From assembly GCA_001414485.1 (NCBI GenBank), contig LLEY01000089.1:186001-250000 (forward strand): a stretch of DNA of 64,000 nucleotides, in the 5' to 3' direction. Shown piece by piece: positions 10,203 through 20,522 of the stretch. Made by a program: the position numbers and the translations under genes. A model generated the notes under the pieces. That model searched no databases and was not told where the DNA came from. It saw nothing but the letters and a program-made list of their open reading frames with translations. Within the stretch, counting starts at the first letter, position 1. The number at the start of each line of letters is the position of its first letter. This DNA is from Calycina herbarum (lineage: Eukaryota; Ascomycota; Leotiomycetes; Helotiales; Pezizellaceae).

Positions 10203-11938
10203 CTAGAGATGCGGTATATTTTGAGTCCAATCCGGAGTTTGATAAGCAGCAACAGGCAATTTCCTAATGCTAATAAATGCCTCCACAACCAAAAATATTC
10301 TGGCAACTGCATAGGCAACGCCACACACAGAGCAGAGAAAACCCAAGACAAGATAACTCGTCCAATGTGCCCGAAGGGCTACAACTCTGTCCCAATACTG
10401 ATCAATTGTTCTGAAAAAATGAGCCAAAAGATTTATCAAAAGCCATAGAAGTCCAGAAGCAGCAATGTAAATAGCCGATATTCTCCACATGTACTTCTCG
10501 ATCGAGGAGGGGAAATGATCATTCCAAGCTGCAATATGAACGGCCCCATATGCCATGCTAGCACACCACAAGACCATCCCCATGATGAGACCCTCAGTTC
10601 CACGGAGAAGTTCTTCCTCTGGCCAATTGCTGGATGATTTTGTCAAAAGCTCCTCGGTTGTTGCCTCAAACCAGGAAAGGCCCTTTGATTCCTTTGATGA
10701 CTCGGTATGGCCTTCAAAGCGTTTTCTAACTGTGGGGTACTTTTGTACAGCTTCGGCAGCCAATTGCCACCGAGTGACTTGTGTTGGGCTTGGAACATGA
10801 GCCAATTCTGCCGTCCCTGAGGATACAAACCCATTCTTCAAATCCCCCGTAAGTGGCCGTGGTCCAAAGTATCCTCCACAAAATCCGTTTCCATCACTAG
10901 ACTTCGATTTTGGTGGAGGCGGAAGTGGATTAACATCATCGTATAAAACTTGTGAGGATGACTGCGTGAAAAGAGCGAGATCCGAAAGTTCAGGTTCGTA
11001 CCAAGTTTTTCGAAGCAATCCGGAACGTGGACTTTTCCACCCACTGACTTTGCTGCTCATATACATGTACGCACATAAAGGTGCTACCCACTCCCCTTCC
11101 AATCTAGTGGGTTCCCGTACCATTCGTGGTTTGTACCACCATAGCAGATAAATGACCAAGGCACATAGAACATGACCCAGGGTGTTAACCTCGAGTAGAG
11201 TTACGGGAAGACCATTGAAAACTCGGCCAAGAATCTGCACCACCATCCATCCTGCTTGCACACAAACCAAAGATTTTGCCAGTCCATCTGCTTTGCTCTT
11301 ATCTTTTATGTCGTCTTTCCCGATATTAGGGAGATGGCCGCAACGTGCCAGAAAAGCTATTCCGCGTGCCGAGACAGTTAGAGTCACTCCTCCTTCGCTC
11401 GCGGGACCATCCGGTTCGATGACGAATCCTCCCATTCCGGCGTAGAAGCTATGTACCATTGTCCATCGGTGTCTTGGCTCGATGTCGGCTTGGGATTCGT
11501 ATCTATATTCGTCCTATATGAAGATGAGTACAAAAAGAAGCAGTCATTGCAATGAAAATGTTGAGAATTTACCTTCGAATTGTATCCCTGGTTCTCTTTA
11601 GAAATGGTTTCCAAGATGTCGTGAAGTGCCTTTGCCGAATTATACTGTCTCCATGCTGCAAACACGACAAGTTCCGGAGCAACAACGCCAACCAAACCCC
11701 ATTTCAAGTTCTTTATCCAGATTTGCGCCTCAGTTTCCCCCCGTGGTGGAATGTTCAAGTGCATGGCACTCCACACACACAGTCCTAGTGTGAGGAGACT
11801 GGAAATCACGAGTGACAGTGTCCCTCTACCGTTGGGGTCACCAACCCATCCCACGGTATCCGTGGTGGTTCCATTGGTGGCAATTGACGCGGGAGCAATC
11901 GAGAAAAGGAGAAACAAAATATATAAATAGCGTGTCAT
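10203..11938 (-). CDS. Conserved fungal multi-pass membrane protein, function unknown
   Basis: Two exons, 11938-11573 and 11513-10203, give 558 residues. The intron reads GTAAAT..ATAG and joins YNSK to DEYRYESQAD, giving RHRWTMVHSFYAGMGGF. A signal peptide is likely (MTRYLYILFLLFSIAPASIA). The order of conserved blocks is that of a large fungus-only family: GWVGDPNGRGTLSLVISSL, LCVWSAMHLNIPP, WGLVGVVAPELVVFAAWRQ, HSFYAGMGGF, DKSKADGLAKSLVCVQAGWM, GLPVTLLEVNTLGHVLCAL, WWYKPRMVREPT. The second half has further membrane helices. Members lack an assigned activity, so I propose none. A divergent PAQR gene begins about 680 bp away. Confidence 0.85.
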
Positions 11939-12620
11939 GGCAGTCTATGTTGGCTTTTCGGCTTGGATAAAGGGTGAATGAAGAAAAAGGCACTGTCCAT
12001 CTGAACACTCATGGAACGATAGAATATATGGAAGAATATCATTCAGGGTACGGCGCTTGTCCTGAACAGCGACTGGTGGACCTCTGTACCATCCTCTGTC
12101 AGGCATTAATGCCTGCGTGTAACCCCAACCCCTCAGGCCTCTCAATAATCCCAATGCGACTCTGTGAGATAAATGATCATTCCCCTGACAGAAAGGACTT
12201 GTAGCCAATGCAGTTTTTACCCGCGACTCGCAATCCCCCCCCCTCTTGACCCAAGCAAATGACAAGTTTTCCGGTAGAATTCAGACGGAAAGGTACTTAA
12301 GTGCCTGGTGACTTATGGACTTAGACTTTATGAAAGGGGTTGGATAACGCGTGTATATATATATAGATATTGTGCAACAGCCTTGCTGTGACCAGGAAGC
12401 GGTCAATTTTTCCCCTCTCGACATTCCTTCTCTCTCTCACATGAAACAAGTTCTCTGACACCAACCGGTAACCAACAGCTGACAGACTGGAAACGATTGG
12501 CTGCCAACATGTACAAGATGCAGGGGAGGCACTCACCCCACGCCGCCTCAGCGATTTTGTGCTGCACTTTCCGTCTTCTCCTACGAGTACCCCTCTCTGA
12601 AAATAAACCCGTAAACAAAA
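11939..12620. other. Divergent promoter region
   Basis: This segment separates two genes transcribed away from each other. A run of (TA) dinucleotides at 12354-12365 may act as a TATA-like element for the right-hand gene. No gene is supported. Confidence 0.4.
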
Positions 12621-13955
12621 ATGGCATCGGAATCGGTGTCTCATGTGCGGAAGCGAGCCTCAATTCACCCAGAAGTGAGTCGACCATCTTCATTTGCGCC
12701 AATGGGCTACTTGAAGCTGACTTGCGCAGACCGCTCCCCAACAGGAAATGCCGACAGTTGAGGTTCGATCGGATGGTTATGTACTCCTGTTGTGGCATGA
12801 GATACGTAAGTTAAGACTAGGCAATTTCTGGATGGGCGTGAGTTAAAATACTAATTGAGATTGGCAAAGAATCTTGGCAACAGTAAGTATTTCTCTCAGC
12901 ACCTGAAGCTTATGACAAACGTTCAAATCTTCTGCAGAGACAACGAGTTCATACTTTCCGGTTACAGACCAGCGTCTGGGTCTCTCTCCAAGTCTTTGAA
13001 AAGTATAAAACATGTTCACAATGAGTCCGGTACGTTTCTTCCACCTCAAACAAGCGTTCTTCACTTAATTGGCGACTTTCACAGTGAATATCTGGTCCCA
13101 TCTTCTCGGTGGACTCCTCTTCGCCACGCTCCCTATTTTTGTGTACAGCACAATATTGCCTCGCTATGATAGCGCCCAGACAGGGGATATCATTGTATTT
13201 TCGACCTTCTTTTTCGGGGTCGCTATTTGCTTCTTTCTCTCCGCTTAGTAAGTACACCATAATTAGACTGTTTAATCCATGGAATTAACCCCCACGAAAC
13301 AGCTTCCATATTGTAGCAAATCACAGTGAGAAGGTAGCTGCATTTGGCAACCAACTTGATTATCTGGGCGTGGTAATTCTGATGTGGGGATCGACGATTC
13401 CCTCCGTTTATTACGGATTCTATTGCGACCCAAAACTTCAAAAGATATATTGGTCGCTGGTCAGTTGTCAAAACAAAGTCCCATAAGAGACTTGGAAACT
13501 GACATGATACTACTAGATTTCTGTACTGGCAATTGCATGCATAGCAACAACTCTCAATCCCAGATTCCGCCATCCATCACTTCGACCATACAGAGCAGCC
13601 ATGTATTCTGGTCTCGGTCTTTCCGCAATTGTTTTCATCATACATGGACTCATAATTCACGGGTGGGAGATTCAGAAACATAGAATGAGTCTCGCTTGGA
13701 TGGGATTGATGGCTGCATTCAATCTTATCGGTGCTGCAATTTATGCTGCTCGAGTAGGTTTGTTACTCCTGTTGAAGAGGATAAGCTCTAACTGTTCCTC
13801 AGATCCCTGAAAGATGGTATCCTATGAGACATGATATATTTGGCACTAGCCATCAGATCCTCCATTTCATGGTGATATTTGCGGGATTAGCACATATGGT
13901 TGGATTGTTGAAGGCATTTGATTTTTTGCATAGCCAGAGTAGTCCTTGCATTTAG
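12621..13955 (+). CDS. PAQR / haemolysin III family membrane receptor-like protein
   Basis: Eight exons (12621-12674, 12730-12805, 12870-12882, 12938-13029, 13085-13247, 13303-13459, 13517-13753, 13803-13955) encode 314 residues. The protein reads as a seven-helix PAQR, the family of adiponectin receptors and yeast IZH proteins. Family marks are WHEIQSWQQDNEFILSGYRP before the helices, NIWSHLLGG at helix 1, SAYFH with H135, Asp152 in GNQLDYLG, and HDIFGTSHQILHF with H281 and H285. These residues form the zinc-binding and putative lipid-hydrolase site of the family. Exon 3 is only 13 nt (AATCTTGGCAACA) but is needed to make ..HEI-QSWQQ-DNEF. In yeast the family links to zinc and sterol metabolism; the ligand here is unknown. 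Confidence 0.9.
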
Positions 13956-14536
13956 ACAGTAGAGGTAGAATACCTCGCGGTGGATAGAGAAAGCGTTAGT
14001 GATAACTCTACCTTTTTAGAGTAGAAGAATTGTTCAAATCACCCCTCGACGCTAGAACAAGAGCTATTTACTACCCCATTTATTGACCCTCTTGGGATTA
14101 CATTGAATTAAGAAGTGAATATGTTAGACACGACGAATGGGATACATCGAGACTCGTCACTTATGCGACCGTGCTTAGATAACAATGGAAATGTTGTTCG
14201 GGTGTTGAAAGCACAGGCATATTCTCGCATGGGACTTGTTGGTTTGAGGGATTGTACCCACACTCAAACAAACTCCTGAGAAGAGAAACAAGTAAAGGCT
14301 CCAAGGCCCATGACGAGGCTCCTTTTTCAAAGATATGACAAGTTGGTTTATCCCGTGAAAAGAGTATAAGTGTTCTTTGACTTCTGGAACCCTGCCCTGG
14401 AAGTACCGCATATAAGGAGTTACCCCTTATTTGTACCACCGTTGAACCAAAATATAACATGAAGCAAGCAAATTCAAATGGAAACATTTTTGCGAAGACC
14501 CAAACTGAACGAATAAACTCAGGCTGGCCGACAAGC
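13956..14536. other. Convergent 3' flanks
   Basis: This lies between two convergent genes. A 145-codon minus-strand frame overlapping the start of the next gene has no family features and is not called. Confidence 0.4.
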
Positions 14537-15259
14537 TCAAAGAACCCCGGGAATGAATCGCTTCGTCCGCTTGTGGTATGCCTCCCAATCCGATCCAAAG
14601 GTGTTCTTCAAAATTGCCTCCTCATTCCTAACTCTCGTGGCCAGAATTCCAACAACTGCTGCTGCAACGAGCCCATATTCAATTTGTAAAGCCAGGCCTA
14701 CCCCATCTCCACCAACGATACTCTTTGGCAGCAAACAGGCAACCACCCCATCCCGCCTATACAACAATGCGCTGTTGGCTCCCAAGATGGCAAAGTTGGC
14801 GGTGTAGGAGGGGTGTTGGATCCAACTGTATATCCCAGTGGTAATGAGTTTTTTCGGTGCAGCAAGGTGCAAATTCGAATTGGCATGTGAACCAAGCTGT
14901 GTGAAGCACTGAAGCATGATATATCCTGATGTGAATATGAGTGTTACATAGCTGATGGTCTGTAGATTCCAGGTGAAAAGTTGAGTAGAGAGGTTCGAAA
15001 TATTCGGACAGACGAAGGAGGGGGTTGCGGGGTACGTGAAAGCGACCAAGGCGTGATAATTTCCAACGAAGAAAGCGACTGCGCCTAGGGAGTAGCTAGC
15101 AATGACTTTGTTTGCGTATGCATTGCGATCGCTTTCTGCGAAGATTTCCGGTCGGAATGATGCGGTGAAGGCGGATGTGGTGATATATGTTGTAACAATG
15201 ATTGAAATCGATAGGGAAAGAGACGCAGCGAAGTCTGCGAGACTTGATAGTAGAGACAT
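14537..15259 (-). CDS. ICMT-like isoprenylcysteine/phospholipid methyltransferase family protein
   Basis: A single exon encodes 240 residues. The N-terminus is hydrophobic with several helices. The C-terminal half has the ICMT/PEMT signature: GIYSWIQHPSYTANF near residue 145, then RVRNEEAILKNTFGSDWEAYHKRTKRFIPGVL at the end, which corresponds to the RxxxEExxLxxxFGxxYxxYxxxTxRxIP SAM- and substrate-binding block. Enzymes of this fold methylate prenylated cysteine carboxyls or phospholipid amines at the ER. Compared with STE14 the protein is about the right length, but the N-terminal part does not let me assign the substrate, so it could be one of the many paralogous ICMT-like proteins of fungi. 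Confidence 0.8.
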   Translation of the reverse strand: MSLLSSLADFAASLSLSISIIVTTYITTSAFTASFRPEIFAESDRNAYANKVIASYSLGAVAFFVGNYHALVAFTYPATPSFVCPNISNLSTQLFTWNLQTISYVTLIFTSGYIMLQCFTQLGSHANSNLHLAAPKKLITTGIYSWIQHPSYTANFAILGANSALLYRRDGVVACLLPKSIVGGDGVGLALQIEYGLVAAAVVGILATRVRNEEAILKNTFGSDWEAYHKRTKRFIPGVL

Positions 15260-15798
15260 CTCGTCTTAAGCGACCTTTGAAAGGGGGGGCTGTTTGGAGT
15301 TGTCTAGCTCAAAATTAAAACTTGGATCAAACCTGGAACCTTGAAGTTGAAGGTGAAGTGGGAAGAGTTCTGACTCGAGTGAACCTCGGCGGCTGGATAA
15401 ACAGTACTGCCGTACGGTGGCCTGCGTTCAAGTGAGACTGGAAGCTTCCCCTATATTTGGAGGTTTTGTTGCTTGCGAACAACAACAAAACGGTCCAAAA
15501 CTATCAACCAAGTACCTAAGAAGTAATGGCACTTTCCACTGGTGAAGCTATTCTCGACATCTCATGGCTACTGGGATTGTGGCCCATTTGAGTGATTGAA
15601 ATCGCTGGCGAGGAGAAACTTTTATCCTTTGCAGATATCAAGGTATAAAGTCACGGGACCCCCCACCAAACAGAAGGCAGCCCACCTTCTAGCCCGCGCT
15701 TCTATTGCGATCAAAACAAACAACTTCAACTTTCGCAACCTCTTTTCCTCCACCACGAAACACCACACTCACACACACAACACAAAACTACCGTCAAA
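15260..15798. other. Divergent promoter region between ICMT-like gene and chz1
   Basis: No gene seen. A CACACACA-rich stretch at about 15765-15785 probably belongs to the chz1 5' UTR. Confidence 0.4.
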
Positions 15799-16221
15799 AT
15801 GTCCGCACCAGCAGAAAACACCGACGTCAAGGGAAAGGGCAAGGACACCGAGCCAGAGACCACCGACGTTGCTATGGATGCTGAAGATAGTTCAAGCGAT
15901 GAGGAGATCGTCGAGGTGAGTCGCATACCCTCAACTGTAGGCATATACACATTGACTAACACATGCGATAGGGCGAGGCAACTGGTACATATTTCCTTAC
16001 TTTAACACTCCCAATTTTTGGAAACTTTCACTCACAAAGTCTTAGTTGATGAGCCCGATGAGGATAACATGGAGGAGATCGATACCGAGAACATCCTCCC
16101 AAGCCGTACCCGTCGCGTCAATATCGACTTCGCAAAAGCCGCTGCCGAGGCCCCAGGTGATGACGAGGACGAGGAGGACGATGGAGACTTCGAGGAGCCC
16201 GCCGAAGCAATGGAGGAATAA
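15799..16221 (+). CDS. chz1: Histone H2A.Z-specific chaperone CHZ1
   Basis: Three exons, 15799-15915, 15972-15984 and 16046-16221, give 101 residues. CHZ1 carries H2A.Z-H2B dimers to the SWR1 remodeller in the nucleus. The CHZ motif is clear: DNMEEIDTENILPSRTRRVNIDF, preceded by a Ser/Glu/Asp-rich acidic stretch and followed by an acidic tail (DDEDEEDDGDFEEP). The short length fits fungal CHZ1. The middle exon is 13 nt (GGCGAGGCAACTG) and joins EEIVE to GEATV-DEPDED. The start context is TCAAAATG. Confidence 0.93.
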
Positions 16222-17161
16222 ATTTCAGTCGATTTACATCATGTTTTGTTTGGCTACGCGATCTCTGGATTCCCCATCACCTTCCTCGCGCAAGACAATT
16301 TCGATACTTTTCGCTCGCATGATGCATTGGAGGTCATTGGCTTCGACAAACAAACATGAAAGTTCTCAAGATCGACTGGATACTGATTTCTGTCTGCTTT
16401 CTTCTTTACGAGACGCATTGGCTGGTATCTTCCGGAGCAAGAAAATTACAAAAAAGTTTTTATGTCTACAATACGGGGTTATGAGGAAATATGGCATATG
16501 ATGTGATGAGAATTTGGGGGCGTGGTTGGGAGGTTCTTTGAGAACAACACTGTACGCAGCGCAAAACCCAGAAAACCAGAATACAAAAGTACTCCAGCTT
16601 TCTTGACCAACTTGATGAACATCTGAATACTTGTGATTCTAGAGTGCTCGAAGGATTGACTTGCTTGAAGGATCCACGAACTCTCAAGACTAGGAGCTCT
16701 TAACTCCCACCCAATTCTAAAATATCGCAATTGAATGGCAAGTAAACCTCCCATATAGTGAATGCCTTCAAACGTCATCGAATCCAGCCCATTGAATTGA
16801 ATACCACTCTCAACATCGGGAGGGTGATCATGTATCTTGCCACCTCGAGCCGTCACAAAGCGCAACGAAGTCACTCACAATAGAACAGGTGTCCTCCACC
16901 ACTTAGCCTCCTAAATACTCCTAACTACACCTTGCCAACTTCAGATAAAACAAATAACCCTCACACCCAAATTTTAATATCACAAAGAAGACTTTTATTT
17001 CTCTGTGCTATGTGATTGGGTTCCCTGTTGAAGCGACATCATCAATTTCCCAACAACAACCAAAAAAACTTAAGCCCGAGCTTCGCGCGCTTCACAATCG
17101 GAAACATCTACAAACAAAACAAATACACGCACTCCGCATCGTAAAGAGGGGTGGATAAATT
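16222..17161. other. Gap between chz1 and bet1
   Basis: Mostly chz1 3' flank and bet1 promoter. The only candidate gene is the uncertain minus-strand frame listed separately. The stretch from 16920 to 17160 is AT-rich with CAAACAAAAC-like runs. Confidence 0.4.
16479..16874 (-). CDS. Possible small protein, uncertain
   Basis: This open frame of 131 residues lies convergent to chz1 and divergent from bet1, in a place where a small gene would fit. It has one hydrophobic stretch near the C-terminus (GVLLYSGFLGFALRTVLF) that could be a membrane helix. I recognise no family. It may simply be an open frame in untranslated sequence. Confidence 0.22.
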   Translation of the reverse strand: MTSLRFVTARGGKIHDHPPDVESGIQFNGLDSMTFEGIHYMGGLLAIQLRYFRIGWELRAPSLESSWILQASQSFEHSRITSIQMFIKLVKKAGVLLYSGFLGFALRTVLFSKNLPTTPPNSHHIICHISS

Positions 17162-17996
17162 ATGGCTTCTAGGTACCTATTACCCCATCCATTTCCCTAG
17201 ACTTTTCCTCATCCTTCCTTTCTCATGCGCCCGCTCCCGTACCCCCCCTTTAAAAGGCGCGGACTAACAATTTCCACAGCAGGTTCGGCGGTTCCTCCCT
17301 CCACCAACGCGATGCCCGGAGCGCATTATTCGAGGGCTATTCGGGCGGCGCGCAATCACAGTCTTCGCGGAATGGGAGCGCGAGTCCGGGGGGTGGATAT
17401 GGGTATCCGGGGGGAAATGGGGGTTTAGGGGTTGGGGGGCAGGCTCAGGCTTATAGACCTGCGACGCCGAATTCGAGGTATGATTATTTTTGTTTTGGAT
17501 TTTCGGATATGTGCTATGTGAGGCGAGGGGGCGGGAGGCGTTGGGACGAAATGGGCGCAGAGGGGTGGGAAAGAGGGAAGCCATGAGGAAGAAGAAAGAG
17601 GGCTTTTATTCCATGCGATGAATACTGACACTACAAAATCACAGAGGCCAATACAGCACCGCCGCCCTCGAAGAAATGGAAGCGGGAAACGATTTTCAAG
17701 TCGGAGAAACATTAGGGAAGGTCAGCCTGTTGAAAGAGGTATGTCCCTCCCCCCTTCGCCTTTTCCCATCACCTCACTAATTCTTCAAGATGGCATTGGG
17801 CATAGGCGACCACATCCGCAAATCGACCGCCGAAATCGCACAGATGAACGACGAATTCGATGACTCGAGGGGCCGGATAAAAGGCACGATGAGGAGGATG
17901 CAACGGATGGCTGATAATACGGGCGTGAGTTGGAAAGCTTGGTTAGCATTTTTTGCTGTGGTTGGGCTGTTGTTCTTTTATGTTTGGGTGTTTTGA
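17162..17996 (+). CDS. bet1: ER-Golgi SNARE BET1
   Basis: Four exons (17162-17172, 17280-17477, 17645-17738, 17790-17996) encode 169 residues. Exon 1 is only 11 nt, ATGGCTTCTAG, so the protein starts MASRFGGSSLHQRDARSALF, which matches the start of fungal Bet1. A Gly/Ser-rich linker follows. The Qc-SNARE motif runs from about residue 70 to 145 (AALEEMEAGNDFQVGETLGKVSLLKE, then MALGIGDHIRKSTAEIAQMN, DDSRGRIKGTMRRM). The tail anchor is WKAWLAFFAVVGLLFFYVWVF at the C-terminus. BET1 works with SED5, BOS1 and SEC22 in fusion of ER-derived vesicles. The long Gly-rich N-terminal linker is longer than in yeast but usual for filamentous fungi. Confidence 0.92.
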
Positions 17997-19433
17997 GAGA
18001 TGCTGCATTTGCGATACATGGGAGGTAGAAGACGTGGAGACTTTGGACATGTTCCTATAGCGACTGAGAAGAGAGGCATTAGCAATACCAGGCGTTCGGG
18101 ATGGGACTGGGAGGCGCTTGTATTATAGGGAATCCGCCTGCTTGCCTCTGTGTTAATATTACGGATTGATTCTGTTTTGGAGAAGTGGCTGTTGTTCTTT
18201 ATGAACTTGCGATAAAGTGGGATCTATGTGGTTAGAGTCGAGGAAGTGCGATTGTACAAAATTTTCCTGGGTGAGCTCAGTACTGGATTGATTCGAACTT
18301 CAAGTCTACAGCTGAACAATTTGTGAACGTTGCTCAGCTAGGAATATTCTTAGGAGCTGTACTTTTTATCGGATATTTCCAATTATCCTCCTCCAAAAAA
18401 GTGATGACTGATTAATTATAAGTATAATCAAATTATCCAACATTTGTATAAGAGATCCCTAATTCATTGAATGTCTCTTATTACTCTCTCCCGCCACTAG
18501 TATATATTCTCCGAATAATTGAATAATTATAACTAAAAATAAAATATATGCAGCTTCACTTGAAACTAATTCAACACTAAAATAGCGTCTAAATCAAGTA
18601 AACCCAATTTTTGACTTATTTCCCGTGAACAAATCTTTCCCATAATCGTCCTTTCTATGAGAGAGAGAGAGAGAGTGCGTTCTCAAAATGTATTTCTAAC
18701 CTGCGATGTTTCTCAAATCCTCTTCGGTCTTTCCACTCTACTAGTCTATTTGAAACTATTCAAATCTCAAATTTCAAAGCTAATATACAATTCCGTAGTT
18801 CGATTCTTCATATGACTCTTGCCTTTCAAAACCGACTCCCTATACGACGTGATACTAGAAGGAAAAAAGAAAGATTTTGAAAAGCCAAGCCGCTTTTCTC
18901 TGGTATTGAATTGGGGGGTAGTGAAATCTTATTTTGAAGTCATAGAACCCAGGATTTACATACTATAGAGGTCAAATGAGATGGCACTTGCGATTCCAGG
19001 GGAGTTTGTAACACTTCGGTCCACTCCTTAAAGTTGGAACCGTTAAGTAGCGGTGTATATATCAATGGCGGGGGTTGACGGACACCCCAGAGTGCCTGTG
19101 TCGAAATCAAGAAATGCTCGTAGCCTCAGTTTTGTAGTATGAAGGAATAAAAGATAAAATCGTGATTCTATTTGCATCGTAGCTGATCTGCTATAGGTAA
19201 AGCTATGTCCCATTTCAATTACTTTGAGTGCCCAATGAAGAATCATCCGCTAGAAGGCAGACAGGCCAATCCGATTTATTGATAGCTTTGGGCTGATTTT
19301 GACATGTTGGATTTTTCATAAAACCAATTCCAAGAGTGCAACAGAACTGATTTCAGACCTAGAACTGATTCCTCCGGCCAGCTGCTTGATAGTGTCTTTG
19401 GCAAGTTATTGATTGTCCCAAAATATTAAATGC
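17997..19433. other. AT-rich convergent intergenic region
   Basis: No gene seen between bet1 and apc15, which converge here. The part from about 18400 to 18620 is very AT-rich, and a short (GA)n run lies at 18657-18675. Confidence 0.45.
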
Positions 19434-20522
19434 TCAGGCCCCTCGTCGAAGCCGTCTGCTAGACATTTGGTGCGGACTACTTCCAAACTGACTACTGCCA
19501 TTGGATAGCATGCCACTCAAGTCCATACTATTCTGAGTTCCGTCGCTTCTGACCATGCTTGACTGGGTTTGCCGACTATTTTGAGGTAGGGGCTCGTCCA
19601 GACTTTCCTCATCCTCTTCTATGCTGCTGCTGCTCAACTCCGCTTCTGTATCGGTATGTTCATATCCTCCTTCATCGGCATCCGGAATTTCGGCATCGAG
19701 ATCCTGGTCCATATCCAGATCTTCGTCATGTTGCATCTGTCCTCCTTCATGCACAAGATCTTCCTCCTGGAGCATCTGTGAATGGTCTTCTCCATCAATA
19801 GTAGAATCTCCCTCGTCACCAAACCTCGAAGCCCTTGGCTCTTCCCCACGAACCAAAGCCTCTCTGTAAACGTCGTCTGGTAGGCGCGAAGCCAATACTC
19901 CTCTGGGGACGGCCTCAATGTCATCATCCTCCTCTTCTTCGTCTTCTGAACGATCCGAATCATCATATGTAATGGCAGTAGCATCCGCCTCTGGAATATC
20001 ATCATCAAGATCCCTAGCCTCCTCCGCCTCAACCTCCACACCCTCGCCCTGCAAAAGCGTATTCGTAGCCTCCGCTTCTGCCTCGGCCTCTGCCTCGGCA
20101 AGCTCCTGCGCAAGTTGTTCCCGTCTCAAGGCCTCTTGGTGTTCCTCCATCTCCCGTTTTTCCTCTCGTAACTGATACAAGGATTTCGGGATGCCCGGCG
20201 GCTTGATCCACGAATTGCCATAGTTTTGGATATTTTGTTTTCGACGCTCGATGTATTCCTCATCTAATCGCAATCGCGCGAGAGGATGACGATGTAGGGC
20301 GTGATGCCGTCTGTGAGGGTTGGATTGTGCATTTTGGCCTTGGGGGGAGGTGCCGAGGTGATCGGAGGAGGTGGTATCGTGGTGGTGGGAGGAGTTGGTG
20401 GAGCTGGATGAGGTGTACCAGAGGGTGTACGACTACACCGCTGGGTTAGTATATAGAAATTACGAGAGTAGAGATGAGACAAAACTTACGTCTTGAGGTG
20501 CGAGGCTCGGGAGGGAGAGCAT
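19434..20522 (-). CDS. apc15: Anaphase-promoting complex subunit APC15 / MND2
   Basis: Two exons, 20522-20490 and 20432-19434, give 343 residues. The 57-bp intron uses GTAAGT and GTGTAG. The spliced start MLSLPSLAPQDSYTLWYTS carries the conserved SLP..xxxLWY block of APC15, and LARLRLDEEYIERRKQNIQNYGNSWIKPPGIPKSL is the second conserved block (arginine-rich helix plus WxKPPG). A long Glu/Ala helix and very acidic, Ser-rich disordered regions follow, as in fungal MND2. The protein is a small APC/C platform subunit that controls the mitotic checkpoint complex or, in yeast meiosis, restrains AMA1. Choosing the alternative acceptor 8 nt upstream would put a stop in frame. Confidence 0.88.

Noticed and set aside
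14161..14598. 145-codon minus-strand frame
   Set aside because: It overlaps the end of the ICMT-like gene in another frame and has no recognisable features.
18280..18320. tRNA-like TTCGA segment
   Set aside because: No acceptor or anticodon stems can be paired around it; I found no tRNA or rRNA gene in the window.
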